Assembly (NCBI GenBank): GCA_022819505.1
Contig: JAJEHD010000003.1
Location: forward strand, 62,001-126,000
Direction: 5' to 3'
Origin: Acidimicrobiia bacterium
GTDB taxonomy: Bacteria; Actinomycetota; Acidimicrobiia; Acidimicrobiales; Aldehydirespiratoraceae
Length of the DNA stretch: 64,000 nt
In this document: one piece after another, positions 26,156 to 34,029 of the stretch
Numbering within the stretch: the first letter of the stretch is position 1
How the letters are laid out: each line of letters begins with the position of its first letter
Notes under the pieces: generated by a model
The model's input: the letters and a program-made list of their open reading frames with translations, nothing else
Told to the model about the DNA's origin: nothing
The model's database searches: none
Program-made: the position numbers and the translations under genes

Positions 26156-27328
26156 TCAGGCCTCTCGACGCAGGACCAGGCAGGTCGTGTCATCGAACTG
26201 GGGCACGTCCCCGGCGAAGTCGTTCACGAGGTCGATGACCCGATGCCCGGCGTCCTCCGCGTCCTGCGGGGGGTTCTGTTCGAAGGCCTCGCGGAGGCGA
26301 TGCAGCCCGAGCTGCTCCTCCTCGCTGTTGATCGCCTCGGTCACGCCGTCGGTGTAGAGGACCACGGTGTCGCCGGGCTCCAGCCGGTGTGAATGCTGGT
26401 GGTAGTCGAATCCCGGCAGCACCCCCAGGGCGAGTCCCTCGGTCACGGGAAGCTGGGTGGTGGACCCGTCAGCGTGCACGACGAGCGGGGGATCATGGCC
26501 ACCGTCGGCGTAGGTCAGTTCTCCGGTCTCGGGGTCGTACACCGCGTAGATCATGGTGACGAACATGCAGGCGTCGTTGTCCTCGTTGAGCACGTCGTTC
26601 ACTTCGGAGAGGGCCTCCCCGGGGCCGTCGGCCCGCATGGCCGCGCCCTTCAGCAGCGTCCGGCTCGACATCATGAACAGCGCCGCCGGGACGCCCTTGC
26701 CGGAGACGTCTGCGATGGCCAGTCCCACCTTGCCGTCGGACAGGCCCACCACGTCGAAGAAGTCGCCGCCCACGTTTCGGGCGGGCTGCATGGTGCCGAA
26801 CAGCTTGTAGTCGTTATTCCGGGCGAACTTGTTCGGGAGAATGGACTGCTGCATCATGCTCGCCACGTTCAGTTCATTCTGGAGCACGACGAGTTTGTCC
26901 CTCGCGCTGAGAGCTTCTCGCCACTCACGTATGTGCTGCAGTGTCCGATCGATGGTGAACTTGAGGTCGTCGAAGTCGACCGGCTTGGTGACGAAATCGA
27001 AGGCACCCCGATTCATGGCGATTCGGATGTTCTTCATGTCGCCGTACGCCGAGATGATCACGGCGCGGATGTCCGGAGCCACGTCCGGGATCCTCTCGAG
27101 GAGCGTGAGTCCATCCATCTTCGGCATGTTGATATCCGACAGCACCATGTCGATCGACTCGTCCATATCGAGAGCCTCTAGCGCCTCGACACCGTTCCTG
27201 GCAAAGACGAATTCGTAGACGCCAGTCCTTATGTACCGCCGCATCCTCTGCAGCATCAGCGGCTCAAGATCGGGCTCGTCATCGACTACGAGGATCTTGT
27301 GCTTCTGCCCCGATTCGGTCGTGGTCAT
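26156..27328 (-). CDS. Response regulator with SpoIIE-type PP2C phosphatase output (RsbU-like)
   Basis: 390 aa. An N-terminal receiver domain has the acidic pair Asp16/Asp17, phosphoacceptor Asp65 (VLSDINMP), Ser93 and Lys115 (TKP). After a helical linker (about 125-160), a PP2C domain follows with NVGGDFFD, LAIADVSGKGVPAALFM, ADGGHDPP and YTDGVTEA, keeping the metal-binding aspartates. Phosphorylation of the receiver should switch on dephosphorylation of a STAS protein, here probably the product encoded just upstream (31-nt gap). The histidine kinase of the same operon is the natural phosphate donor. Confidence 0.92.
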   Translation of the reverse strand: MTTTESGQKHKILVVDDEPDLEPLMLQRMRRYIRTGVYEFVFARNGVEALEALDMDESIDMVLSDINMPKMDGLTLLERIPDVAPDIRAVIISAYGDMKNIRIAMNRGAFDFVTKPVDFDDLKFTIDRTLQHIREWREALSARDKLVVLQNELNVASMMQQSILPNKFARNNDYKLFGTMQPARNVGGDFFDVVGLSDGKVGLAIADVSGKGVPAALFMMSSRTLLKGAAMRADGPGEALSEVNDVLNEDNDACMFVTMIYAVYDPETGELTYADGGHDPPLVVHADGSTTQLPVTEGLALGVLPGFDYHQHSHRLEPGDTVVLYTDGVTEAINSEEEQLGLHRLREAFEQNPPQDAEDAGHRVIDLVNDFAGDVPQFDDTTCLVLRREA

Positions 27329-27359
27329 TCGGGTCCTCTTTCGCGAAGTGAAGTTCTAC

Positions 27360-27698
27360 CTATGCACCGACCGCTGAGAGTGCCTCGGCCTGGGATTGAT
27401 GAATCTCAATGATCTTGTCGAAGCCGCTGATCTTGAAGACTTCACGAATGGAGTCGTCCATCGAGCAGAGCGCGAACTTCGTTCCGGACTTCTGGAGACT
27501 CTTTGCGGTCAGGAGTATGACTCGCATCCCGGCGCTGCTGATGTACGCGACGTCCTCGAAGTCAAGAACCAGCGCTGCGTCGGAGTCCGCGACCACGGCC
27601 TCCAACTCGGAGTGGAACTCCCGCGAGTTGGAGCTGTCGATGCGGCCGTCGGCCTTCGCAATGACGGTTCCGTCCGCTCGCTCCGCGTTGATCCCCAT
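27360..27698 (-). CDS. STAS-domain anti-sigma factor antagonist (RsbV/SpoIIAA-like)
   Basis: 112 aa, one STAS domain. The segment VLDFEDVAYISSAGMRVIL carries the conserved serine (Ser54 or Ser55) that the partner kinase phosphorylates. Length and motif fit RsbV/SpoIIAA. It is the first gene of the minus-strand signalling operon STAS, REC-SpoIIE, RsbW-like ATPase, binding lipoprotein, histidine kinase. In the unphosphorylated state it would sequester the RsbW-like protein. The 69-nt upstream gap probably holds the operon promoter, but no clear box was identified. Confidence 0.92.
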   Translation of the reverse strand: MGINAERADGTVIAKADGRIDSSNSREFHSELEAVVADSDAALVLDFEDVAYISSAGMRVILLTAKSLQKSGTKFALCSMDDSIREVFKISGFDKIIEIHQSQAEALSAVGA

Positions 27699-27767
27699 TC
27701 GTGAACTCTCCCTGAGCGCAAGATTGCCGGTAGCCGACTCAACTGTACCCGACCATCAGAATCTACC

Positions 27768-28979
27768 TCAGGCCCGGGCACTGGGACCGTAGGTTAGATG
27801 CATCAGCTCGCCGTCGGCGAACCGACTCGGTCTGAGCGCGCCGGCATCGATCCGGGGCGCGCTGCCGACCTGTTCGACGCCGAGCACCTGGGCGGCTACG
27901 ACCTCGCCGATGCACGGTGACAGCTTGAGCCCGTGCCCGGACAGCCCGACGGCGAGGTACAGCCCGGTCACATCGGCGAGCTCGGAGGCCCACCCAAGGA
28001 TCGGGTGGTAGTCCGGGGTGATGTCGTAGGCCCCGCTGATGGTCGAGTCGATCCGGGCGACGGTCAGCCCCGGGAGCCGCTCCGACAGCGCCTTCTCGAG
28101 GCGCACCCAATGCTCACGGTGAGCCTCCGGCGGGGCGTCAGCCAGCGGATCGTCCACCTCGGGCATCTCCGGCGGGTAGGCCACCGCGATGATGCGGCGA
28201 CCCATGTCGGGACGGATCACCAGGTTGGAGTTGCCGTCGGTGATGCAGGTGTGCAGGGCGCGGGCCCCGGGCTCCTGCTCGAGCGTGACCATGTCGAGGC
28301 GCCGTCGCTCGATGGGCAGGCGCACTCCGATCGGATCGAGCAGGTCGGGCGCCCATGCCCCCGTGGCCACCACGACCACCGGAGCTTTGATCTCTCCCGA
28401 GTCGGTGGCCACTCCCGCTACCGCTCCGTCGGTGACGAGGATCTCCTGCACTCCGAGCGGGGTCAGCACGCGCGCGCCGTGCCCGGTCGCGGCGCCGAGC
28501 CAGCTCAGCACCATCTTCGTGACGTCGATGTACCCGCCCTCGGGTTCGTAGGCGCCGCCCGCCAGACCGGCGGCATTCACCAGCGGCTCGATGTCCGCTA
28601 TCTCGTCGGGGCCGACGACTCGGGTGTCCACGCCCAGGCGCCGGCCCAGCTCGACGTTGCGCCGCAAGCCGTCGATCTGGTCGGCGGTGACGATCAGCAT
28701 GTAGCCGAACCGGACGTACCCGGGATCGCCGTAACCCACCTCGGCGTCCCAGTTCCGGAGGCAGTGGAAGCCCCTCAGCGCCATGCGCACCAGGAGCTCG
28801 TTCGAGTAGTGCTGACGGATCTGGCCGAAGGTCCGGCCCGAGATCCCCCCGACGGGCGAGCGGGCGTCGACCACGGCTACCCGGAGGTCAGAGTGCCGGG
28901 CGAGCTGGTAGCCGATGCTGGCGCCGGACACGCCTGCGCCTATCACGATGACATCGGCCTCGGCGGGCGGTGTCCGCAT
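27768..28979 (-). CDS. FAD-dependent amine/amino acid oxidoreductase (DAO/sarcosine oxidase-like)
   Basis: This 403-aa protein starts with an FAD fold, ADVIVIGAGVSGASIGYQLA (residues 8-27), followed by ISGRTFGQIRQHYSNELLVRM. The C-terminal part contains DYHPILGWA and AVGLSGHGLKLSPCIGEVVA, the typical DAO-family FAD contact. It belongs to the monomeric or beta-subunit sarcosine oxidase group that oxidises secondary N-methyl amines. It is 21 nt downstream of malate synthase G, and tmm and tdm are farther upstream on the same strand, so an N-methylated amine or amino acid is a reasonable substrate. N-methylglutamate is one candidate. Confidence 0.83.
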   Translation of the reverse strand: MRTPPAEADVIVIGAGVSGASIGYQLARHSDLRVAVVDARSPVGGISGRTFGQIRQHYSNELLVRMALRGFHCLRNWDAEVGYGDPGYVRFGYMLIVTADQIDGLRRNVELGRRLGVDTRVVGPDEIADIEPLVNAAGLAGGAYEPEGGYIDVTKMVLSWLGAATGHGARVLTPLGVQEILVTDGAVAGVATDSGEIKAPVVVVATGAWAPDLLDPIGVRLPIERRRLDMVTLEQEPGARALHTCITDGNSNLVIRPDMGRRIIAVAYPPEMPEVDDPLADAPPEAHREHWVRLEKALSERLPGLTVARIDSTISGAYDITPDYHPILGWASELADVTGLYLAVGLSGHGLKLSPCIGEVVAAQVLGVEQVGSAPRIDAGALRPSRFADGELMHLTYGPSARA

Positions 28980-29000
28980 AGCCGCGGATGGTACCGGTGT

Positions 29001-31187
29001 TCAGCTCTCCGAGAGGGACTTAACAGCTCGGCGGTGGGAGCGGAGCACCCGCTCGGTGTAGCCGTTGGGCTCGTCCCGAGCGGAGAAGACGAGCTCCAGC
29101 GCCGCTTGGAACGGGATGCTGGAGCCGTATTCGGGAGCCATGGGCTCGTAGCCGGCGTCGCCTGCGTTCTGCTGGTCGACGAGGTTGGCCATGCGTCGCA
29201 TCGTCTCGCGTACCTGATCGGAGTAGACGAGTCCGTGGTGCAGCCAGTTGGCGATGTGCTGGCTCGAGATGCGCAGGGTGGCTAGGTCCTCCATGAGCCC
29301 GGTGTCACCGATGTCGGGCACGGTGGAGCATCCCACGCCCTGGCCCACCCAGCGGACCAGGTATCCGAGGATGCCCTGGACGTTGTTGTCCAGCTCGCGC
29401 TGGATCTCGCCCGGGCCGAGCTCGCGGCCTGGTTGCAGCACCGGGATCTCGATGAGGCTGGCGAGGCGGGCCGGGGTGCGGTCGGTGAGGTCACGCTGGC
29501 GGTCGGCCACGTCCACCAGGAAGTAGTGCATGGCGTGGAGCGTCGCCGCGGTGGGCGACGGCACCCACGCGGTGCTGGCCCCTGCGATCGGGTGCTGGAT
29601 CTTGGCCTTGGCCATGGCCGCCATCTCGGCCGGCATGGTCCACATCCCCTTGCCGATCTGGGCCCGCCCCCGCAGCCCGCAGGCCAGCCCGGTGTCGACG
29701 TTGGAGTTCTCGTACGCGCCCAGCCAGGCCGCGGCCCTCATCTCGGCCTTGGGGATCACCGGTCCGGCCTCCATGTCGGTGTGGATCTCGTCGCCGGTGC
29801 GGTCCAGGAAGCCGGTGTTGATGAACACCACCCGGTCGCGGGCTCTCCAGATGCATTCCTTGAGGCCGAGCGACGTGCGGCGCTCCTCGTCCATGATCCC
29901 CATCTTGAGCGTGCGCTGCACCAGGCCGAGGGCGTCCTCCACCCGGCTGAACAGCTCGCAGGCCAGCGCGACCTCGTCGGGGCCGTGCATCTTGGGCTTG
30001 ACGATGTAGACGGACCCTGTCGCCGAGTTGCGGATGGGCTGGCCGTCCACCCGCCCCATGCCCCGCAGGTCACCGATCGCGCACAGCGCGGTCACCATGG
30101 CGTCGACCATGGTCTCGCACACCGGCTCCCCGTCGAGTGTCACCATGTCGGTGCTCAAGTGGGGTCCCACGTTGCGGACCAGCATCAGTGACCGGCCCGG
30201 CAGCCTCAGCGGCTCGCCGTCCGGGCCGGTGAAGCTGAGATCGCCGTTCAGCGACCGGTTCACGGCCGTGCCGTCGCGCACGAACGTGGTCTTCAGGGTG
30301 CCTCGCATGAGCCCGAGCCAATTCCGGTAGACCGAGACCTTGTCGTCCGCGTCCACCGCCGACACGGAGTCCTCGAAGTCCATGATGGTGGTGATCGCGG
30401 ACTCGAGCCGTATATCGAAGACGCCGGCGTGGTCCCGCCGTCCCACGGGATGGTCGGCGTCGATGCACAACTCGCAGTGCAGGCCGTTCTTGCGGAGCAG
30501 GATTGAAGTGGGAGCGTCGCCGGCACCGGTGTAGCCGACGAACTGCTCCGGGCGCAGCAGCCCGCTGACGGTGCCGTCGCCGCTGCGCACCTGCAGGGCT
30601 CCGTCCCGCACGCTGTATCCGGTGGCCCACAGGTGGCTCGCCGAGTCGAGGGTGAAATGGGTGTCGAGGAACTCCCGCCCCGCGGCGACGATCCGGTCGC
30701 CCCTGATCGGGTTGTAGGCGCCTTCGCGGCTGCAACCGTCCGACTCGCTGATCACGTCGGTCCCGTACAGCGCGTCGTAGAGGCTCCCCCAGCGGGCGTT
30801 TGCCGCGTTCAGCGCGTAGCGGGCGTTGTCGAGGGGCACCACCAGCTGCGGTCCGGCCACCTCGGCGATCTCGGGATCGACGTTCGCCGTCGTGGCCGCG
30901 ACCGAGCCGTCCATGTAACGCAGGTACCCGATGTCGCGCAGGAAGTTGGCGTAGGCGTCGCCGTCGTGGTCCCGGCCCTCAGCGCGGGCCGCCCGATGCC
31001 AGTCGTCGATCTGGGACTGCAGATCGTCGCGCCGGGCCAGCAGAGCGGCGTTGCGGGGACCGAGGTCGACCAGGATGGACTGGAGCGAGCTCCAGAACTC
31101 GTCGATCTGCACGCCGGTTCCCGGCAGGGCCTCGACGGCGATGAACTCGTAGAGGGCAGGATTGATCTCAAGGGAACCGGCACGCAT
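29001..31187 (-). CDS. glcB: Malate synthase G
   Basis: The ATG at 31187 gives 728 aa, close to the 723 aa of E. coli GlcB; the upstream in-frame extension is Arg/Pro-rich and not coding in character. The sequence carries typical GlcB segments: NARWGSLYDALYGTD, VVPLDNARYALNAANARW (overlapping), IMDFEDSVSAVDA, VKPKMHGPDEVA and GIMDEERRTSLGLKECI. The enzyme condenses glyoxylate with acetyl-CoA to malate. Its place between a flavin monooxygenase and a sarcosine-oxidase-like gene, near tmm/tdm, suggests glyoxylate arises from the compounds degraded here (inference). Confidence 0.95.
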   Translation of the reverse strand: MRAGSLEINPALYEFIAVEALPGTGVQIDEFWSSLQSILVDLGPRNAALLARRDDLQSQIDDWHRAARAEGRDHDGDAYANFLRDIGYLRYMDGSVAATTANVDPEIAEVAGPQLVVPLDNARYALNAANARWGSLYDALYGTDVISESDGCSREGAYNPIRGDRIVAAGREFLDTHFTLDSASHLWATGYSVRDGALQVRSGDGTVSGLLRPEQFVGYTGAGDAPTSILLRKNGLHCELCIDADHPVGRRDHAGVFDIRLESAITTIMDFEDSVSAVDADDKVSVYRNWLGLMRGTLKTTFVRDGTAVNRSLNGDLSFTGPDGEPLRLPGRSLMLVRNVGPHLSTDMVTLDGEPVCETMVDAMVTALCAIGDLRGMGRVDGQPIRNSATGSVYIVKPKMHGPDEVALACELFSRVEDALGLVQRTLKMGIMDEERRTSLGLKECIWRARDRVVFINTGFLDRTGDEIHTDMEAGPVIPKAEMRAAAWLGAYENSNVDTGLACGLRGRAQIGKGMWTMPAEMAAMAKAKIQHPIAGASTAWVPSPTAATLHAMHYFLVDVADRQRDLTDRTPARLASLIEIPVLQPGRELGPGEIQRELDNNVQGILGYLVRWVGQGVGCSTVPDIGDTGLMEDLATLRISSQHIANWLHHGLVYSDQVRETMRRMANLVDQQNAGDAGYEPMAPEYGSSIPFQAALELVFSARDEPNGYTERVLRSHRRAVKSLSES

Positions 31188-31243
31188 GCGGTCTAGCCAA
31201 GCACGCCCCGTCCATGGTTCCAAATCCCGGTCGGCCGGTGGGT

Positions 31244-32500
31244 TCAGGGGTGGGTGCGGCTCGAGAGGGACTCGCGGTGGTAGCCGGCCACCCGCTTGTA
31301 ACTGTCGTTCAGAGCCGCCATCTCGGCCGCGGAGATCACGTCGGTGATGCGCTCGAAGGGCCGGTCCCCGGTGCGCTCGTGGACTGTCTTGAGGATCACG
31401 TCGGGAGGTGCCGACCGGCTGGCCTGCACCACCGCGGCCGTGGCCGCGAGCCGCTGGTCCTCGTAGCACTCCAGGGCTTCGGGTATCGATCCGGCCGACT
31501 GCAGGCAGTCGGCCAGGGCCCGGGCATCGAGGATGGCCTGGCCGGCACCGTTAGAGCCCCGGGGGTACATGGGATGGGCGGCGTCGCCCAGCAGGGTCAC
31601 CTGGCCGTGGGTCCATCTCGGCAGCGGATTCCGGTCCACCATGGGGTACTCCAGAATCTGCTCGGAGCCCCGGATCAGCCCGGCGACGTCGAGCCAGTCG
31701 AAAGTCCAGTCGGCGAAGACATGGTGGAAGTCCTCGAGGCGGCCGACCCGGTTCCAGTCCTGCTCGTTGTAGGAGTCGGTCTGCACCTCGGCCACCCAGT
31801 TCACCAGCTGCCGGCCCCGGCCGTCGACGTTGTGCCGGATCGGGTAGATCACCATCTTGCCCACGGTGAGCCAGCCGGCCCGCAGGTAGGTGGACCCGCT
31901 GAGGAACGGCTCCCAGACGGTGGTGCCCCGCCACATGTTCACGCCCGAGTAGACGGGCGGCCCCTCATCGCCGAAGAACTGCCGCCGTACCACCGAGTGG
32001 ATCCCGTCGCAGCCGATCACCGCCGCCCCCCGCGCCGGCGGCAGGGCTGCGCCGGTGCTGGAGTCGACGAAATGGGCCACCGCGCCCCCGGTGTCTGAGC
32101 CGGTGCCGGTGCAGCGATGCCCGGTCAGCACCCGCCCGGCGCCGTCGGCCACCCGGTCGAGGTAAGCCCGGTAGAGCACTCGTTGCAGGTCGCCCCGGTG
32201 GATCTGGAACTGGGGCCAGTCGTAGCCGGCATAGCGGCCCACGGGCTCGGAGTACACGAACTGCCCGAACCGATTGAAGAAGCACGACTCCCTGGTGGTC
32301 ACGGCCACCTCGCTCAGAGCGTCGGTGAGGCCCAGGAGCCCGAGTTCCTTGCTGGCGTGGGGCAGCAGGCTGATTCCCACGCCGATGGGTTGGATTCGCG
32401 GCGCGGCCTCGTACACGCGGCAACCGATGCCCCGCTCGTGCAGCATGAGGGCCAGCGTCAGGCCGCCGATGCCGCCCCCGACGATGATCACATCGTCCAT
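31244..32500 (-). CDS. FAD-dependent monooxygenase (UbiH/salicylate hydroxylase-like, flavoprotein class A)
   Basis: From ATG 32500 the protein has 418 aa and begins MDDVIIVGGGIGGLTLALML, the Rossmann FAD motif. The DG motif (AVIGCDGIHSVVRRQ, about residue 164) and the GD motif (TLLGDAAHPMYPRGSNGAGQ, about residue 289) of class A monooxygenases follow. A GTG at 32557 could add 19 residues, but that stretch resembles low-complexity intergenic sequence. The enzyme would hydroxylate an aromatic or amine substrate with NAD(P)H and O2. It lies 103 nt after tmm and 56 nt before malate synthase G. Specificity is unknown. Confidence 0.88.
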   Translation of the reverse strand: MDDVIIVGGGIGGLTLALMLHERGIGCRVYEAAPRIQPIGVGISLLPHASKELGLLGLTDALSEVAVTTRESCFFNRFGQFVYSEPVGRYAGYDWPQFQIHRGDLQRVLYRAYLDRVADGAGRVLTGHRCTGTGSDTGGAVAHFVDSSTGAALPPARGAAVIGCDGIHSVVRRQFFGDEGPPVYSGVNMWRGTTVWEPFLSGSTYLRAGWLTVGKMVIYPIRHNVDGRGRQLVNWVAEVQTDSYNEQDWNRVGRLEDFHHVFADWTFDWLDVAGLIRGSEQILEYPMVDRNPLPRWTHGQVTLLGDAAHPMYPRGSNGAGQAILDARALADCLQSAGSIPEALECYEDQRLAATAAVVQASRSAPPDVILKTVHERTGDRPFERITDVISAAEMAALNDSYKRVAGYHRESLSSRTHP

Positions 32501-32603
32501 GGCGGCCCGGGGCCTGGAGTCAGATGCGTCACTCCCGCTCTTGTTCGCTGCGCTCACGGGCCGCTCGGGCCACGGCCTCGCTGTCCGCTCGGCCTCTGGC
32601 GGG

Positions 32604-33950
32604 TCAGGCCGAGTCGGCCAGGAAGGACTCCAGCGAGTCGTTCAGCGCGTCCTCCCACGACGTGTGGTGGATGGGCGCCACCGTGCCCGTCAGCGGCGAG
32701 GTGTGCCCGTGGTCGCGGTACCCGATGATCGACTGTTTCTTGTGCTTCTTCCAGTCGTAGAACATCTGGTTGACCAGTGGCGTGTTGAAGTCCGGGTAGT
32801 CGGTCTGGTCCACTAGGTCCTGGGTGTAGGCCCCCTGGAAGTCGATGCACGCGTAGTCGTCGGCCAGCGCGTCCTCCTCGGCCTGGGATGCCTCTATCCA
32901 GCGGGCCTGCTCGTCCGCGTCCGGCAACTCGATACGGCCCAGGATCACATCGCGGGCGTACCAGGCCTGCGCGTCGAACATGTTGAACGTGTACCACTGG
33001 TCCTGCATCCCCAGGTACAGGATCCGGTTCTCGGGCTGGAACACCACGCCTCTGTACAGCATCGACGTGGCCAGCCGGTTGGCGGTCACCAGGCGCAGCT
33101 CGTCGTCCATGAACGGGAAGTGGTGCAGGTAGCCGGTGCACGAGACGATGGCGTCGACCTCGGTGGTCGAGCCGTCTGAGAAGTACACGGTGCGGCCCTC
33201 GACATGGGTCAGGATGGGCTTCTCGGTGATGCCGTCGGGCCAGTCGAAGCCCATGGGGCCGCTGCGCGATGTGCACACCACCGAGCGGGCCCCGTACTTC
33301 CAGAGCTGCGAGGCGATGTCCTCGGCCGAGTAGCTCGACCCGATCACGAGCACGGTCCGGCCGGCGAACTGCACCGCGTCGCGGAAGTCGTGGGCGTGCA
33401 GCAGGGTGCCGCCGAAGGTCTCGTAGCCGGGGTAGTGGGGCATGTTGGGGATGGAGAAGTGTCCCGTGGACACCACGACGTAGTCGAAGTCCTCGCTGGT
33501 GTCGGCGTCGTTGGCCTGATCATGGGCGGTGACCGTGAATCCGCTGCCGTCGGCTGAGCGGCTGATGCGGCGCACGGCGTGGCTGAACCGGATCTGGTCG
33601 CGGAAGCCGCTGCGGGTCGCCCGGCCGATGATGTAGTCGTACAGCACCTCTCGGGGCGGGAACGACGCGATGGGCTTGCCGAAGTGCTCCTCGAAGCCGT
33701 AGTCGGCGAACTCCAGGCACTCCTTGGGGCCGTTCGACCACAGGTAGCGGTACATGCTGCCGTGGCAGGGCTCGCCGTGCTCGTCGAGCCCGGTGCGCCA
33801 GTCGTAGTTCCAGAGCCCGCCCCAGTCGGGCTGCTTCTCGTAGCAGACGATCTCGGGCGCCGATGGGCTCCCCGCCCCGGAATCGCTGGCGAAGGCGTGC
33901 AACTGTGACAGCCCGCACGGTCCTGCACCGATGACAGCTACTCGTGTCAT
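32604..33950 (-). CDS. tmm: Trimethylamine monooxygenase (bacterial FMO)
   Basis: ATG 33950, preceded by AGGGGAGAC, gives 448 aa, matching the usual length of Tmm. FAD motif VAVIGAGPCGLSQLHAF (residues 4-20), the FMO identifying sequence FGGTLLHAHDF and NADPH motif VIGSSYSAEDI are all present. Tmm-specific stretches are clear: CYEKQPDWGGLWNYDWRTG, MYRYLWSNGPKECLEFADY, YLGMQDQWYTFNMFDAQAW and DYPDFNTPLVNQMFYDWKKH. It oxidises trimethylamine to TMAO with NADPH and O2 in the cytoplasm. The TMAO demethylase gene lies 79 nt upstream on the same strand, which makes the assignment very firm. A box shared with the XRE-cupin regulator is in that gap. Confidence 0.95.
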   Translation of the reverse strand: MTRVAVIGAGPCGLSQLHAFASDSGAGSPSAPEIVCYEKQPDWGGLWNYDWRTGLDEHGEPCHGSMYRYLWSNGPKECLEFADYGFEEHFGKPIASFPPREVLYDYIIGRATRSGFRDQIRFSHAVRRISRSADGSGFTVTAHDQANDADTSEDFDYVVVSTGHFSIPNMPHYPGYETFGGTLLHAHDFRDAVQFAGRTVLVIGSSYSAEDIASQLWKYGARSVVCTSRSGPMGFDWPDGITEKPILTHVEGRTVYFSDGSTTEVDAIVSCTGYLHHFPFMDDELRLVTANRLATSMLYRGVVFQPENRILYLGMQDQWYTFNMFDAQAWYARDVILGRIELPDADEQARWIEASQAEEDALADDYACIDFQGAYTQDLVDQTDYPDFNTPLVNQMFYDWKKHKKQSIIGYRDHGHTSPLTGTVAPIHHTSWEDALNDSLESFLADSA

Positions 33951-33983
33951 GACCCAGTCTCCCCTGTGGTTAGGTATAGCTAT

Positions 33984-33992
33984 ATTGACAGT
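33984..33992. promoter_or_regulatory. ATTGACAGT box in the AT-rich tdm-tmm gap
   Basis: The 79-bp gap between tdm (stop at 34030) and tmm (start at 33950) is much richer in A/T than its surroundings (tatagctatattgacag region, 33975-33992). Its ATTGACAGT 9-mer is identical to one in the leader of the XRE-cupin regulator gene (40426-40434), in the same orientation relative to both genes. It could be an operator or part of a tmm-specific promoter. No firm -35/-10 pair with standard spacing was found. Confidence 0.4.
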
Positions 33993-34029
33993 AAAACTTA
34001 GTGCGTGATCGGGCAGCTCGTCAAAGCGG

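Noticed and set aside
32500..32557. GTG start at 32557 for the FAD monooxygenase
   Set aside because: The added 19 residues are low complexity and resemble repeated intergenic sequence; the FAD motif begins right after ATG 32500.
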